Of a stretch of 64,000 nt of DNA, positions 31,745 through 43,601 are shown piece after piece (position 1 is the stretch's first letter; each line of letters begins with the position of its first letter). A model generated the notes under the pieces. That model was not told the origin of the DNA. It did not search any database and saw only the letters and a list, made by a program, of their open reading frames with translations. The stretch is from positions 3,906,001-3,970,000 of the forward strand of contig CM056874.1 in the NCBI GenBank assembly GCA_029876055.1, read 5' to 3'. This DNA comes from Madurella fahalii. Taxonomy: Eukaryota > Ascomycota > Sordariomycetes > Sordariales. The position numbers were made by a program, and so were the translations under genes.

Positions 31745-34036
31745 CATCTGATACCTCCGTTCCCGCCCGTCTGGAAAACGCTCGGCGGAGGGAGCCCTCG
31801 GTTCGTCGATGCCGTTCATAACCACCCATGCCGTTCATACCCTTTGGTCTTCTTCCCTCCCCACACACACGTAACATCGAACCGCTCGCCCGTCATCATC
31901 ATCTACGCTCCCGTCGAAAAGCCCGAAACGACAGCATACATCCATCCTTTCCCAATGCCAGTCCAACGTTTACTCACCACCTCGTTTACGAATTCACGCC
32001 GCTCGATCACCTCCGTTGCACAGAAGCACTCTCTCCAAGATCTGACGCAGCGGCTTGTCCCCGGGCCACGTACGACTGACGCTCCCGCTCCCACAAGGCC
32101 GGATGGACGATCAGCTTTTTGCTCCCGCGAAGGATTCACCCGTTGGGGAGAGATATCCGTGATAAGCTTGGCCTGTTCTCATGGTAACCCCTACACGCTC
32201 CATCGTCTCTCTTCTCCTGGGAGCGTATACGACTCTCGTGGTTTATCAAGAAGCTTGTTCGGGTGCCTCGACACAATGTCGTCACGGAACCGCCAGTCTT
32301 GCCTCGGTGTTCTGCGTCGTCCTCGGCGGTGGTCACTTAGGCAAGTGAGCGGCTTGTTGGCCAAAGCGGTCTTGTCCCACAGGTACTCCCCGGGAAGATG
32401 TCAAGGGTGTCATGAGCAACGCTTGCCATTGTACCAAGCTTCCTCAGGGGTCATTGTGCGCTGTCTCTTGGGGCGTTAGATGCGGGATGGGATCAGAGTG
32501 TCGAAGGGACAAGCCGCTCCCTAGGTGAAGGCCTTGTTTCCATGGCCACCACGCGCGATGCAACAAGCTACTGCTGTCTCGCGCTCCATCATCGGTTGTC
32601 GCATCGAACCCATCATTAAGTCATGACGTGAACGGCCCGGAATACGATGACTACCGCTGATTCGGTTGTTCTCTTCGTTCCACGGACACTCCGGCACCCA
32701 TGGCTATTAATTAACCGAGGGATTCGAGTTTCGTACCGGATACTCCCAATGGTGAGACACTAAACCACCCAGCCATCGGTCAGCGGGTCCGATCATCCAG
32801 TCGAACCCCGCGGGTGTCGGCCCGTTCATCCTCGCCACGTCCCTCCAAGGTCGCGTCGGTCGACCGATGTTTCCCAATATATGAGGTCAGTCAATATATG
32901 AGGTCAGGATCCAAACCTCTCTGAGTCTCAACGGACCGGTACGGTTGCAGTTTGGGTTGGGGGTGTTTTTCGGGTCGGGGGCCGGGGGAGGGGGAGGGGG
33001 TGGAGGTTGGCTCCCGCATCCAGATTGGAGAACAGCCAACTGCAAGGTGGCTTGTCCTGCGGTTCTACTGATGTTTCTAATCTATCTTTGGGTTGTTTCG
33101 TTAGTTGGATGCATGGAATGTTTGAACCGTAGCGGTGGTGTTGTCAACATGCGGGACATTTCTTGAGCGTTTGGATAAATTGTATCAAATTAGAGACTCC
33201 TGGATGCAACCGACGCATCGCTCGAGGGCATTCTTGGCGTTTTCTGTTTTGGGTTCTTTTTGACCATCATTAGTAGTACTGATGCACAATTATGACCACC
33301 AGTACAATCGACTTCGACCCGTCTTATATCAAGATTGCCTTCTCGTATGACTCATTCCCGTTATCGCCCACTATGTGAAACCCCGTCCGGAGGCAACACC
33401 GAGAGAAAATGAGGCTGCAAACTAACTAAAAATGGAGGCTGCGCCACCGCCGCGGCGCGGGGGACGGCAAGCATCCCAGACAAGGCAGTTCCTCGTCAGA
33501 AACGTGTGATGTCTATTGGCGGCCGGCCTCAGCCAGGCCACCCGCTTGCAGCGAGAACTGCATAGTCCTACATAACTGTGCGAATAAGCTGGGAGCGGCG
33601 CCTCATAGTGTAATAGTAATTCTTTCAGCTGTCTGTGCTCCTGTAATCTTGTGCGGTCCGACCCGAGTGGGAGGGCGCCTCAAGACGTTTATCCCCTCCC
33701 TCCCCTCCAAGGCAGCAGCTGAACCCGGGTCTGTGGTTGCTCTGCAGTTGGCATGGGCCGCAATGCATGGTGGGCAAACTCAAAATGCTTTGCTTCAAAA
33801 GAGCGAGCCACCCGTCCATATCTGAGTACGGTGCGCTCTTTTTCTTCTTGAGAAAGACATTATATATCCCCGACGGAACGAGTCCAACTTCGCCACTCAG
33901 TTACTCTCCCACGGTACGCGCCTGGAAAGGGCAATAAGAAAACAACACCTCGTCGAGGCACCGACTTGGATCTGTCTCCACTCGAAAACAACATTACTAC
34001 CTTACTTAGGCAGTACTAGTAGTAGTCAATGCACTG
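31745..34036. other. long intergenic region with two small repeats
   Basis: About 2.3 kb. It contains a 16-bp direct duplication (32875-32890 and 32892-32907) and a G-run array (32954-33000). Open frames such as 31844..32479 have no family character, and no RNA gene was recognised. Confidence 0.5.
32875..32907. repeat. tandem duplication of a 16-mer
   Basis: The 16-mer CAATATATGAGGTCAG occurs twice, separated by a single T. Two exact copies so close together suggest a recent slippage duplication or a paired binding site. Confidence 0.9.
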
Positions 34037-36087
34037 ATGAACAGCACCCTGGAGCAACTCTTCCAAGACTTCGCGGGTCACGAGACATGGTTGAGAAAGT
34101 GTGCTTCTGCGGTCTACGAAGCGGCCGAGGGTGACGATCTGGATGTGGTTGTCGCAGGCCTTGTAGGGAAGGATGGCGCTGTCGGAGTGGTGGACCCTGG
34201 CCGGGATTGGAGAAGGGAGGATATCTGGGGCATCAATATTGCACTCTGCAACCGGTATTGCAGTCGGGAGAGGTTTCCTATGGTGAGTGCATGGCCCCGT
34301 TTCTCTTTTGCACATCTAAGGTATCCTCTTCCCCGTTTCCGTCTTTTGCGTTTGGAAGGACAGTCCTGGCTGTTAATTAATTAACCAAGCGTTTGATAAG
34401 GTCTTCAACTACGAAATATTCGTCGCGCGTACAACAAACTATCTCCTCCCATGGTTAGCACTGACGGCGCAGCTGCCATACGAAGCCGGCGACATCATCC
34501 CCAACATCATGAGCTTCTTCATGGCCGTCGGCAGCCCGATGCTCCTCGCCTTCTCCCTCATGATGACAATCTTCAACCGCCGGTGGATACGCCGCAAACG
34601 CAAGCGATTCAACTCCAATTTCCCCGGGAGCCAATTAGCCTCCAGAGTGGGAGACGCCACGGTGCTACTGGAAGCGGCCCAGCAGGCGCCGCTGCGGATG
34701 TCTTACAAGAGAGGCTGGCTCGCCAGCCTCGTCCTCCTCGGGAGCAACCGCGATTGGTGGGAGCGGCTGAGCGCACGGCTCCTGGCGACCAAGCGCAAGA
34801 TGACGCTCGCGCTGGTCGCGCAGCTCCTCGTGGCGGTGACCGCCTGGATCCTGACCACGGTGGGCTCCTTCGGGTCCCAGCTGGGCGACCACGCCGAGGC
34901 GCTGGCCTTCTCGTCCAGCGCGCTCTGGACCTGGCTAGTGTCCATCATCTGCGGCTGGGTCATCGTCGGCACGCAGGGCCACGCCGACGACGTGGGCGAG
35001 GCGCTGCGCGTCGACGCGGCCTACCGGGCGCCCGCCGCCGCCGGCAAGCCGCTCGTGTGCCGGAAACAGGAAGGCTTCCGAGTGGCCGACGGCGACGACC
35101 CCGGCGTGCGCGACTTCAACTTTGCCGGCTTCGGCATCCACGGCGACGAGATCAAGTCCGGCCCTGTGTACAACTACGCGCGCATGTACACGTGGCGGCA
35201 CATGGCGCAGCAGGTCTTTGATATCTTCGAGGTAGCCGCGGACAAGCTCTACCAGCAGCAGGGTCTCGACGGGAATCCGGCTGCGACGGCCGGAAATGGT
35301 GGGCTTACGCTTGAGGCATTGCAAGCTGATCCCATCTTCGACTCTACTAGACTCGCAGCGTACTGGTAAGTATCTATGCATGACTCTCCTGGCTGGTGTC
35401 CTCCATCCCCACTACCATAGGGATACGGTAGTGGTTTGAAGAGCCAAACGTAAATAACAATGAGAAAGTGCATAGCTAACACTGTGTCTTAGCGGCTTGG
35501 CGGGGCTAGGCGATCGTGAACTGGCGATATGTCCAAGGAGCGACGAGGTCGGTGCCGACTTTCGGTGGCAAGTCTTCGGGGCGACGCTGACGGCGGCGTT
35601 TGTACAGTGGGGCAGTACCGGCGCGGCCATCATCATCGCCTACCTAACAGACACAAAGGGGCTCGGCTGTCGCTCCGGGAGTTATCTCCTGTACGGTACG
35701 GCCAGCACGGTCGCCTTCTTGTGCTTCGTCCTGTCGGTCGTGTGTTCGCGGCAGGCGCTGCTGAGGGTTCAATATCGGCGGTTCTCGTTTAACCTCTTCA
35801 GGGGGTTGTCAGTCGTGCTGAGGCTACTGGGGAGGGTGTTGGTCCTCGGAAACTCGGCGTGGTTGGTGGTGACGTCGCTATTTGAGCTAGTCGGCTTCTT
35901 TGATAACTGTTGGTGCGAGGGAGTTGTGTTTGCAAAGGGTGAGGCCGCCGTGGTTGTACTATTCAAGAATGCTGTGGACTTGGCTGAGAACGCGAGGCCG
36001 CCGTGGGCTGGTGGGGTAGCATTGAGTGGTGGCGCTATGCTATTGTCAACTGTGTGGTTTGCACTGTTGTGTCGGAAGCCGGGGTAG
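34037..36087 (+). CDS. Polytopic membrane protein of unknown function (three exons, 601 aa)
   Basis: Exons 34037..34282, 34401..35365 and 35493..36087 total 1806 nt (donors GTGAGT and GTAAGT; acceptors TAAG and CTTAG). The first junction gives RFPMVFNYEIFVARTTNYLL. The short N-terminal exon includes GINIALCNRYC. Several hydrophobic helices follow: SFFMAVGSPMLLAFSLMMTI, MTLALVAQLLVAVTAWILT, ALWTWLVSIICGWVIVG, ATLTAAFVQWGSTGAAIIIA, and two or three near the C terminus. A soluble stretch of about 120 residues with HMAQQVFDIFEVAADKLY lies between the helical groups. I recall fungal membrane proteins with the 'LPWLALTAQLPYE...GSP' block, but no assigned function. It could be a transporter or a sensor; nothing in the sequence decides. 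No lesions seen. Confidence 0.78.
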
Positions 36088-36917
36088 AAGCGAGTTCAAG
36101 TTGCCACTGTGAACACTTTGGAGTTCGATGATACCACCCAACACATCCAGAAATTACTGTTGAGTGGCAAGACAATGTTAAGGTAGTGACTGCATTGCCA
36201 CCGGCGGGATCCTGGGAGGGTCGATCCAGACAAGCTCACTGGCGGACGCCATTTCCCTACCCGAAGTATTAAACCACACGAGCCGCCAACCCGTTTGCAG
36301 CAGATTCACCGGGAGATGTCAATGGTGATCTTGCCATTGTTTGTTGTTGTCCGTAGGTGCAAGTGTTAGGAAGCACCGTTACCATCCTCGCAACCTTTGA
36401 CACCTGTGTTCCTACACTTGTTAACCATCTTCTTTTTTTTGGGACTGAATGACATCTTCGCTAATAGCTCCCCATTCACCCTCGCTCGCTTTCTTTTCTT
36501 TTTCATTTCTGTTTCTGATTGCGTATTTCCTCCTCCTTGCCCCTCTTCCATCCGGTTGCCATTTTCAATCTGCTACAATGCATAGGCCGGTTAAGATGAC
36601 GTTACAGCCGCTCGTGTTGTTGGGACACTAGTCACACTTCGATTACTAAGGACACAGCGATGCAACTATACGAACTGGCAGCTCCCGCTCATCAGATCCA
36701 CTTTCCCCCGAGATCCCGGCTGCAATACGAAGTCGCCGCCCTCTGTGTTTGCTACTCCGGGTTTTCGGTCCTGTACTTCAACCAACAGGCCCACCACGAC
36801 CGAATATAAAGTCGACCCGATCTCACAGTTGCTGTCATCTTACTTCACGTCCCAGCGACACCGCTCGAGTCTCCCCCCGCAGCATTCCCAAGAAACCGCA
36901 ACGCTCAATCCATCACG
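36088..36917. other. intergenic, nothing recognised
   Basis: Promoter region of the DUF7907 gene. A T-rich stretch (about 36427-36570) is non-coding. No repeat or RNA gene seen. Confidence 0.45.
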
Positions 36918-37553
36918 ATGCGCGTCATTACCACGCTCGGCATGGCGGTTGTCGCGGCTGCCGCCCCCGCAGTGAGGCAGGTTGGGTACCTATCCCAATC
37001 CAACGGGTTCTTCCTCGTCGCCAAGGTCACGGACCCCAGCCGGGACCTCAGCCCGTCGGTCGACGGCTTGCCACTTGGCACCATCCACACGGGCGCCGGG
37101 CTCAGCGCGGCCGTTCTCTCGGGGCCCGGCCGCATCTTTTACCAGAACGGCACCGCCGAGCAGGCGCAGCTCAAGCAGACCAACATCCTCACCGACGGCG
37201 GCACCCCCGGTTTCCCCTTCGGCATCTACGTCCAGCGCCCGGCCGAGCCCCAGGACATCATCCCCATCAACGTCGGGTCGGGCACGTACAATACGATCGT
37301 CGGGAGCGACGTCCCGGCCCTGGTGAACGGCCTCGGCTCGGGCACCTACCTGGCATGCAACGCGACCGTGCCGTACTACCAGCGCGAGTACATCACGCTG
37401 CAATACGCCTACGACCCGGCCGACGACATTCCCGCCGAGTGCGCGCCCATCGCGCTGGTGCCGCAGTGCACGACGCTGAATGACCTGCAGGAGGGGAGCT
37501 ATTCCAGCCATGAGTTTGCCCAGCAGGTGCCGTGTTACGAGGAGGTGGCTTAA
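36918..37553 (+). CDS. DUF7907-type secreted protein (211 aa)
   Basis: Single exon with a signal peptide (MRVITTLGMAVVAAAAPAVR, cleavage near residues 16-18). The mature part starts with SNGFFLVAKVTDPSRDLSPS and continues IHTGAGLSAAVL and GRIFYQNGTAEQAQL, the arrangement of fungal DUF7907 proteins. It has three or four Cys in the C-terminal half (LACNATV, ECAPI, PQCTTL, VPCYEE). Function is unknown; the fold is probably an all-beta extracellular domain (inference). N-glycosylation sequons are NGT and NAT. The family name is from recollection of the motif order, so the label is less certain than the secretion signal. Confidence 0.75.
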   Translation: MRVITTLGMAVVAAAAPAVRQVGYLSQSNGFFLVAKVTDPSRDLSPSVDGLPLGTIHTGAGLSAAVLSGPGRIFYQNGTAEQAQLKQTNILTDGGTPGFPFGIYVQRPAEPQDIIPINVGSGTYNTIVGSDVPALVNGLGSGTYLACNATVPYYQREYITLQYAYDPADDIPAECAPIALVPQCTTLNDLQEGSYSSHEFAQQVPCYEEVA

Positions 37554-38183
37554 TCTGCCGTCGCGTGTTAAGGTGTTTTGGTTACCTTACCTAACTTAAG
37601 GCAAATTATGCATTTGCTGGTGTGGTATGGAACCGGGTTGTCGGTGTCTCGCGGCTCGGATGGATAGGATGGATGTGTGCATGAATGGGACGACCTTTGA
37701 GACTCGTAACTAGTAATATCATTACTTAGTATGTACAGTAAGTACCTAGTTAATAATATACACGCCGTGTTGTTTCCGGTAGATCAGCGGATCACCTCAT
37801 CCGCAAAATTGTTTGGGTTCCATTGTTTTTGGCCCCATTTCCTTGGCACCGACTCCGCAACTCTGGATGCGCATTTAGATCAGCAGAGCTTTGTGACGCG
37901 AACCCCTGGATCTGACTGCCATCTCGAATAGGAAGTTCGAAGGTGCTGCAGCTCCCGCTTCGCGACCTTCCGCTTTCGCGGAGCTTACTCGACCATCGCC
38001 AATCGGCCAGCGGGAATTCGGCATTGAAGCGGCAATTAGCGATCAATTGGTGCCTGGGGCGATCCGGTGCGCGGGTCGCCGGCCATCATACTAGGGTAGA
38101 CCGCACGGTCGTGTCTGTTCGAGCTCAGGTGAGCGTACTTCTTCCTTGAAGCTGTTCTAACCCCTCGTGCGTCTGAAATCGTG
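37554..38183. other. intergenic, nothing recognised
   Basis: Contains TACCTTACCTA at about 37583, a copy of the dispersed motif. No gene seen. Confidence 0.5.
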
Positions 38184-39998
38184 ATGGTGATCGTGTCATT
38201 TCGCGGGCTCGCCGTGGGCGCCGCATGTCTCGCGCAGCTCGTCAACGGCCTCGAAGGCGCATTCCGGACCTCTTTGACGCTCAAGGATTTCAAGGAGCAT
38301 GTTAGTACTCCCCCTGTTGAAATTGCCAGTGGCTCGCCGGCTGACCAGCCGTGTAGGTAGCGCAGCAAGAGGCACAAGAGAGCTGCGCGCTCGCGGCTCG
38401 GGATGAAGACCTCCAGTTGCTGTACCCGGCACGCACCATCCAGGTGCCCATTGACCACTTCCACAACGACTCCCTGTATGAGCCGCACTCGAACAACACC
38501 TTTGGTCTGCGGTACTGGTTCGATCCTAGCCACTACAAGAAAGGCGGTCCCATCATCGTCCTGCAAAGTGGCGAGACCAGCGGCGTCGGCCGCCTGCCCT
38601 TCCTGCAAAAGGGCATTGTCGCGAAGCTGGCCCAGGCCACCAACGGATTGGGCGTCATCCTCGAGCATCGCTACTATGGGGAGAGCCGGCCTACGCCAGA
38701 CTTCAGCACCGAGAACCTCCGGTTCCTGACGACAGACCAGGCCCTTGCCGACATGGCCTACTTTGCCAGACATGTCGTCTTCGACGGACTCGAGCACCTG
38801 GATCTGACATCGCCCAAGAACCCCTACATCGCCTATGGCGGCTCCTATGCTGGCGCATTTGTTGCGTTCCTGCGGAAGCTGTATCCGGATGTCTACTGGG
38901 GCGCCATCTCCTCTTCTGGTGTGCCCGAGGCCATCTACGACTACTGGCAGTACTACGAAGCACACCGCCTGTTCGCTCCAAGAGACTGCGTCACCGCTAC
39001 GCAGAAGCTGACTCACATGGTCGACAACATCCTCATCAACAAGGCCGATACCGAGTACGTCCAGCGTCTCAAGACAGCATTTGGGCTGGGCAACCTGACC
39101 CGCAGCGATGACTTTGCCAATACGATATCCTGGGGGATCGCAGGGCTGCAGGGCATGAACTGGGACCCCGCGGTGAACAACACCGGGTTCGGAAGCTACT
39201 GTAACAATATCAGCTCCACGGCGCAGCTCTACCCGAATGCCGTGGACCTCGAGTCGGAGGCCCGGGAACTCGTCAAGGCAGGCGGATACGGGGACGAGGC
39301 GGACACTCTCACGAACCAGCTGCTCAACTACATCGGCTATGTCAACCTCACCACGGTGCAGGGTTGCCGCAACAGGAGCCAAGACTCGTGCTTCACAAAC
39401 TACAACTCGACCTTCTACCAGCAGGACGACCTCAAGCAGACGTGGCGCCTCTGGTCGTATCAGTACTGTTTCGAGTGAGTCTCTTCAAGTTCTTTTCTCT
39501 GTTACCAGCCCGCTCCGCGGCAGCGGACACTAACTCTTGCTCTACAGATGGGGCTACCTGCAGACAGGCTCCGGCGTCCCGGCCGACCAGCTCCCGCTCA
39601 TCTCCCGCCTCATCGACATCGAGTACCTCTCGGTGGTCTGCCGCGAGGCCTTCAACATCACCGCCCCGGCGCAGGTGGAGCGCATCAACAAGCACGGCGG
39701 AGTCCACATCAGCTACCCGCGCCTGGCACATGTCGATGGGGAGTGGGATCCGTGGCGGCATGCTTCGCCGCACAGGATCGGGCTCCCCGAGCGCGAGAAC
39801 ACCGTCAGCGAGCCGTTCATCCTCATCGACGATGCCGTGCATCATTGGGACGAGAACGGACTGTTCTCAAACGAGACGACACCGGAGCTACCGCCGAAGG
39901 CCGTCGCCGAGGCGCAGAGGGCTGAGGTGCATTTCGTGAAGGCGTGGGTGAAGGAGTGGAAGAAGTCAAGATGTAGGAAGGGCACGCGCGGTGCATAA
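38184..39998 (+). CDS. Secreted serine peptidase, family S28 (three exons, 561 aa)
   Basis: Prolyl-carboxypeptidase/DPP-II-type peptidase (PF05577), predicted to cleave after Pro in acidic extracellular or vacuolar conditions. Exons 38184..38300, 38357..39474 and 39548..39998 total 1686 nt. Exon 1 encodes the signal peptide (GLAVGAACLAQLVNGLEG). Catalytic features: VLEHRYYG-type block ILEHRYYGES, nucleophile Ser about 202 in AYGGSYAGAF, Asp in HVDGEWDPWR, and His in DDAVHHWDENG. Cys pairs and several N-glycosylation sequons (NNTF, NLTR, NNTG, NISS, NLTT, NSTF) fit secretion. The third exon starts at the Glu-Trp of CFEWGYLQTGSG. All triad residues are present, so an active enzyme is expected. 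A long antisense frame covering 38036-39382 is a GC artefact. Confidence 0.92.
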
Positions 39999-40206
39999 TG
40001 TGAGTAGTAGTTGCTAACTCGTAGTAGTAGATTCAGACGGGGAAGGCGTTTGGGATGACTTGTGAAGGAGACGCTGCAAGACTTAGTTTTTGCATGAACT
40101 AGGAGCGAAGATGGGACTTGCAGCGGAGGGAATTGAGGAGGGGACAATACGCCGCGGTCATAAATCGGGCAAAATCTAAAACTTGAATTGAACACTATTT
40201 GGGTAT

Positions 40207-42231
40207 CTACCATTCCAACCGGTCATCACAAACAAGCCCGACGTCAAACCTCTCTTCTCCTCTCCACACCTTCGTGCCGGAATTGCACTTTGCCACGGCG
40301 GCCCTCAGATCCGTGATCATTCCCGGCGGACCACTGCCGAAAACGTGAGTCGGACCTTGCGCTACCCCGCCGATAAACTCATTCACGACCTCGCTGACGG
40401 CCGGCCTCTGGTCATGACCGCTGCTCATGGAAGAATGGCTCTCAACGTCATCTTCAGAGGATTCGGTCGCCCGCTTCTCGTCCGCACCCTTTTCCCCCTT
40501 TGACGGCAGGGAAAGCGGTTCGGCCGTGACAAAGGTCTGGATCTTGAGTTTATGAGCCGCTCCCAGTCTTCGAAGCTCCTCCATCTCCGGCTCTACCCAC
40601 TCCAGATCCTGCTTCTTCTTCACCGCCCACACCAGCTCAACCTTCCGGTCGGGGTTCGCCCTGCCTCTAACAAGACGTAGCAGCACAGGGAGCACATACG
40701 TGATGCCAGTACCGCCGGCCACACAGAGCACGTTGACGTCCCGCGTGAGGCCCTCGACAATGTTCGCGCCGTACGGGCCCTGGAGAATGACGGGGGTAGC
40801 GGGCGCCGCAGCGCCGTCCGAAGCCTGCGCAGCCACCTTCTTGGCCACCACGGCAGCAATCTTTCTCGTCTCGCCCTTCTTAGCGCGGAAGATGTACGAG
40901 TGGCGCACCCGCCCCGCGGCGTCCGCCACTGGCAGCGACAGCGGCGTGAACGGGTGACACTGCCAGATGCTCCCCTCGGTAAAGCACAAGAAGAAGTGCT
41001 GGCCAATCTTCCACGGCGACTGGACGTGGTCGAAATCCAGCCTGACCACATCCCCCAACCCCTCATCCCTCCAGAGCTTCGCCCGGGCGTCGATCGCTCG
41101 GAATCCCCACCTCCCCGTCTCGGTCAGGTATCCGTAGTGCAGCAGGCCCGTCCTCACCAACCTCGCGCCGCGGTCGGCCCCCCAGAGCACCAACCCGGGC
41201 ACCAGGAAACACTGCAGCTGCTGCCAATGCCCGATCAGCGCGCCGATGTACACCATGGCCAGGACGTAATGGGCCTTCCGGAAGAACTCGTAGCCCGTCA
41301 CGCGGCGGACCACGACCTGCAGCGAGCAGATCCACAGCAGGACGAGCAAGGCGAGGGCGACGAAGCCCCAGACGGCGTACTCCTCGGCGATCCACATGTG
41401 CCAGACGGCGGGCTGGGGACGGTACAGCCAGCCCTCGATGAGGACCCAGCCGAGGGTGTGGAGGAGCGACTGGGCGAGGATGAGGTGGCCGGTCCAGCGG
41501 TGCAGGAACAGGAAGCTGGTGTAGGGCGCGCCCGTGAGCAGGCCGAGCACCGACTCGCGGCTGGCCAGCACGACGCTGAGCGGCGTCAGCGCGTACGCCA
41601 GCACCCCGACCCGGTCCGCCCACGGCCCCAGCGACGTCCGCGTGTTGACCACCCCGGCCGCCTCCCCCTTGACCGGCGTCACCCACGTCGCGTACGCGAT
41701 GCCTACAAACGACCAGACGGCCAGGTACCCCGCCAGCACCGCCAGCACCAACACCTGCAGCCGCGTTGTGTGGCCGAAGACGCTGCGGAGCCGCCGCGCG
41801 GACGGCAGCAGGTGGCGGCGCGAGGCCGACGAGAGGGCGTGCCATGCCCGGGATGAGATGGAGCGGGGCGGTGGCTGATGGGATTCAGGTTCGTTTCGTA
41901 GCTGTTGTTGTTGTTGTTGTTGTTGCAGGGCGGTCGAAGCGGCAGCAGAGGGAGAGATAGTGGTAGTGGTGAGCTGCACAGGTGCAGTAGTGTCGTCCCG
42001 CGGGGGAAAGATGCGGCGGCCGAGGGCCCACACGAGCACGATGCCCAGGATGGTCAGCCAGAAGATGCCCGTGTACACCATCCCCCGGTCGTGGGCCGCG
42101 TAGACGACGTCGAGGTAGGCGCATGAGCCCGGATCGTTTGTGCACGGGACCGCGCGGTCGGCGTAGCCCCAATGCGGCTCGAGTGCGGCGGCCTCGGAGA
42201 AATTCTGTATGTGCCGTGGCGTGAGCGCCAT
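40207..42231 (-). CDS. Ferric/cupric reductase, NADPH oxidase-like (674 aa)
   Basis: Plasma-membrane metalloreductase passing electrons from NADPH through FAD and two haems to extracellular Fe3+ or Cu2+. Single exon. The ATG at 42231 (MALTPRHIQNF) is preferred over one 36 codons upstream, because the extra residues look like leader. Haem ligands are two His pairs each 13 residues apart: H244/H258 (HRWTGHLILAQSLLH) and H321/H335 (HYVLAMVYIGALIGH), in the ferric reductase domain (PF01794). The FAD site has HPFTPLSL (PF08022). The NAD site has GPYGANIVEG, VLCVAGGTGITYVLPVL and the C-terminal VFGSGPPGM (PF08030). An eight-residue polyGln tract lies in the loop after the first helix, and a Ser/Glu-rich insertion lies in the NAD domain. 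Transcribed away from the Ctr gene across 1.4 kb. Confidence 0.9.
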   Translation of the reverse strand: MALTPRHIQNFSEAAALEPHWGYADRAVPCTNDPGSCAYLDVVYAAHDRGMVYTGIFWLTILGIVLVWALGRRIFPPRDDTTAPVQLTTTTISPSAAASTALQQQQQQQQLRNEPESHQPPPRSISSRAWHALSSASRRHLLPSARRLRSVFGHTTRLQVLVLAVLAGYLAVWSFVGIAYATWVTPVKGEAAGVVNTRTSLGPWADRVGVLAYALTPLSVVLASRESVLGLLTGAPYTSFLFLHRWTGHLILAQSLLHTLGWVLIEGWLYRPQPAVWHMWIAEEYAVWGFVALALLVLLWICSLQVVVRRVTGYEFFRKAHYVLAMVYIGALIGHWQQLQCFLVPGLVLWGADRGARLVRTGLLHYGYLTETGRWGFRAIDARAKLWRDEGLGDVVRLDFDHVQSPWKIGQHFFLCFTEGSIWQCHPFTPLSLPVADAAGRVRHSYIFRAKKGETRKIAAVVAKKVAAQASDGAAAPATPVILQGPYGANIVEGLTRDVNVLCVAGGTGITYVLPVLLRLVRGRANPDRKVELVWAVKKKQDLEWVEPEMEELRRLGAAHKLKIQTFVTAEPLSLPSKGEKGADEKRATESSEDDVESHSSMSSGHDQRPAVSEVVNEFIGGVAQGPTHVFGSGPPGMITDLRAAVAKCNSGTKVWRGEERFDVGLVCDDRLEW
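41901..41926. repeat. CAA trinucleotide run encoding polyGln in the reductase
   Basis: About eight CAA/CAG codons on the minus strand encode the polyGln stretch in the loop between the first helices of the ferric reductase. Such runs vary in length between strains. Confidence 0.85.
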
Positions 42232-42766
42232 GGTGTGGACGGTGCTGGGCCTCTCCTTGCCGGTTCGTCCTTGCGGGGGGAAGAATAGTCCCGTCCTACT
42301 ACGGGCTCGGGGGAAAGCGCCGAGTAGCTCACTCGACAATCATAAGAGTTGCGGCCGAGCTGGCGGATCTATTTACACGGATCTCGCAGAGTGCATGTTT
42401 GGTCCCTCTAGACATGTGGCAAAAAGACCGGGGAGACTTGTTCTGTTTATAAACGACCAAGACTGGTTTGTTTCCCGGCCCCGGTCCCCTGCCCTCTCTC
42501 GTCTGGGTTCCCGCCGGTTAGCATAGTAGATCTCGGGCGCTAGGCTCCGAATGCCCCCTTACCGTGGCTCCGTAGTTCGGTGGATTGTACAGAGCCGCCA
42601 AGTATTTCGGTAAAGGGTGGAGTTGCATTCTGAGCACATTCCGTGGCACTGTTCAATATCAAGCGGACGACCGAAGGCGCAAAATGGTAAGGTATGTACG
42701 GTACCTTAGGACTCAACGGCGGTAGCTTGTTGCAACCACAACCCAATATTGCTCACAATCGCCGGT

Positions 42767-42803
<37 letters not shown>

Positions 42804-43601
42804 CCTTTTTTTTTGTTGCTCGTTCTATTTTTCCGCCCTCGCAATCATCTCACCCACGAGAAAATGTGAGCATCTTTGAGCATGTTTCTGCATCAGCAGT
42901 GGGGATCCAATGGCGCGGTTCGGGCTGGGCCTTGGCACAGAAGGCCAATCGCAGGGCGCCTTCTGCACCCCACGCCCAGAAATCCTTGCCAATTGTGACT
43001 CGGGTGCCATTCTTGGCCGCGGGCGGGCAGAGCATATGGGGAAGTTAGCGGATTCTGGCGCATTCCTGCTCACTGAGCTTCGAGGGAACCGGGCTTCGGT
43101 AACGCCACTGCGTGCCAACACGCCGTAAGACAAAAGGCTCCGGACGGGAACCTGTCCAACACCATGCCGAGTCGAGCGACGCTAGGAGCCCGGCAGGGGA
43201 GATCTTTTCTGGTTACGCACTTCATAAGGCTCCTAATCGCAACCCGGTATCACAAACCTGACTTTTTAAAAAGACGGCAGAGGCCCGGACGGCGAGCACC
43301 ACACAGAGAACCCGTCTGCGCAACTGGAGTTTCCAAAGGCCGCCGCGCTGCAGATCCCGTCTCCAATAACAGCCAACCAGCCAGACCAGTCGCACGTCAC
43401 CCACGGGCGTGGGCCTGTTTACCTCTCCACCTCCTCAATTTATCTCGCCGCCATCTACCGGCATCCTTATATTGCTTCCTCCGCCATCTGACCCGGCTGC
43501 TCTCTCCCAAGACCATCGCCATCATCTTCCGTCTCGGCGTGCCCCGCATCCGCAGCAAAGACCGGCAAACAAGTCCGCAACATCCGCACCGGCCCCAGAA
43601 A
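42232..43601. other. shared upstream region of the reductase and Ctr genes
   Basis: About 1.4 kb between two divergent start codons. It holds TAAGGTA/GTACCTTA motifs at 42688-42708, a copper-element-like ATTGCTCA at 42748-42755, and a 32-nt CT microsatellite. Open frames in 42749-43133 have no family character. Confidence 0.55.
42770..42801. repeat. (TC)16 microsatellite
   Basis: Perfect TC dinucleotide run followed by T-rich sequence, in the region between the reductase and Ctr genes. Confidence 0.95.

Noticed and set aside
38036..39382. 448-codon minus-strand frame
   Set aside because: Lies antisense to the well-supported S28 peptidase; it has no family character and reflects GC-rich codon usage.
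40900..41856. 318-codon plus-strand frame
   Set aside because: Antisense to the ferric reductase, with Arg/Pro/Gln composition typical of a shadow frame.
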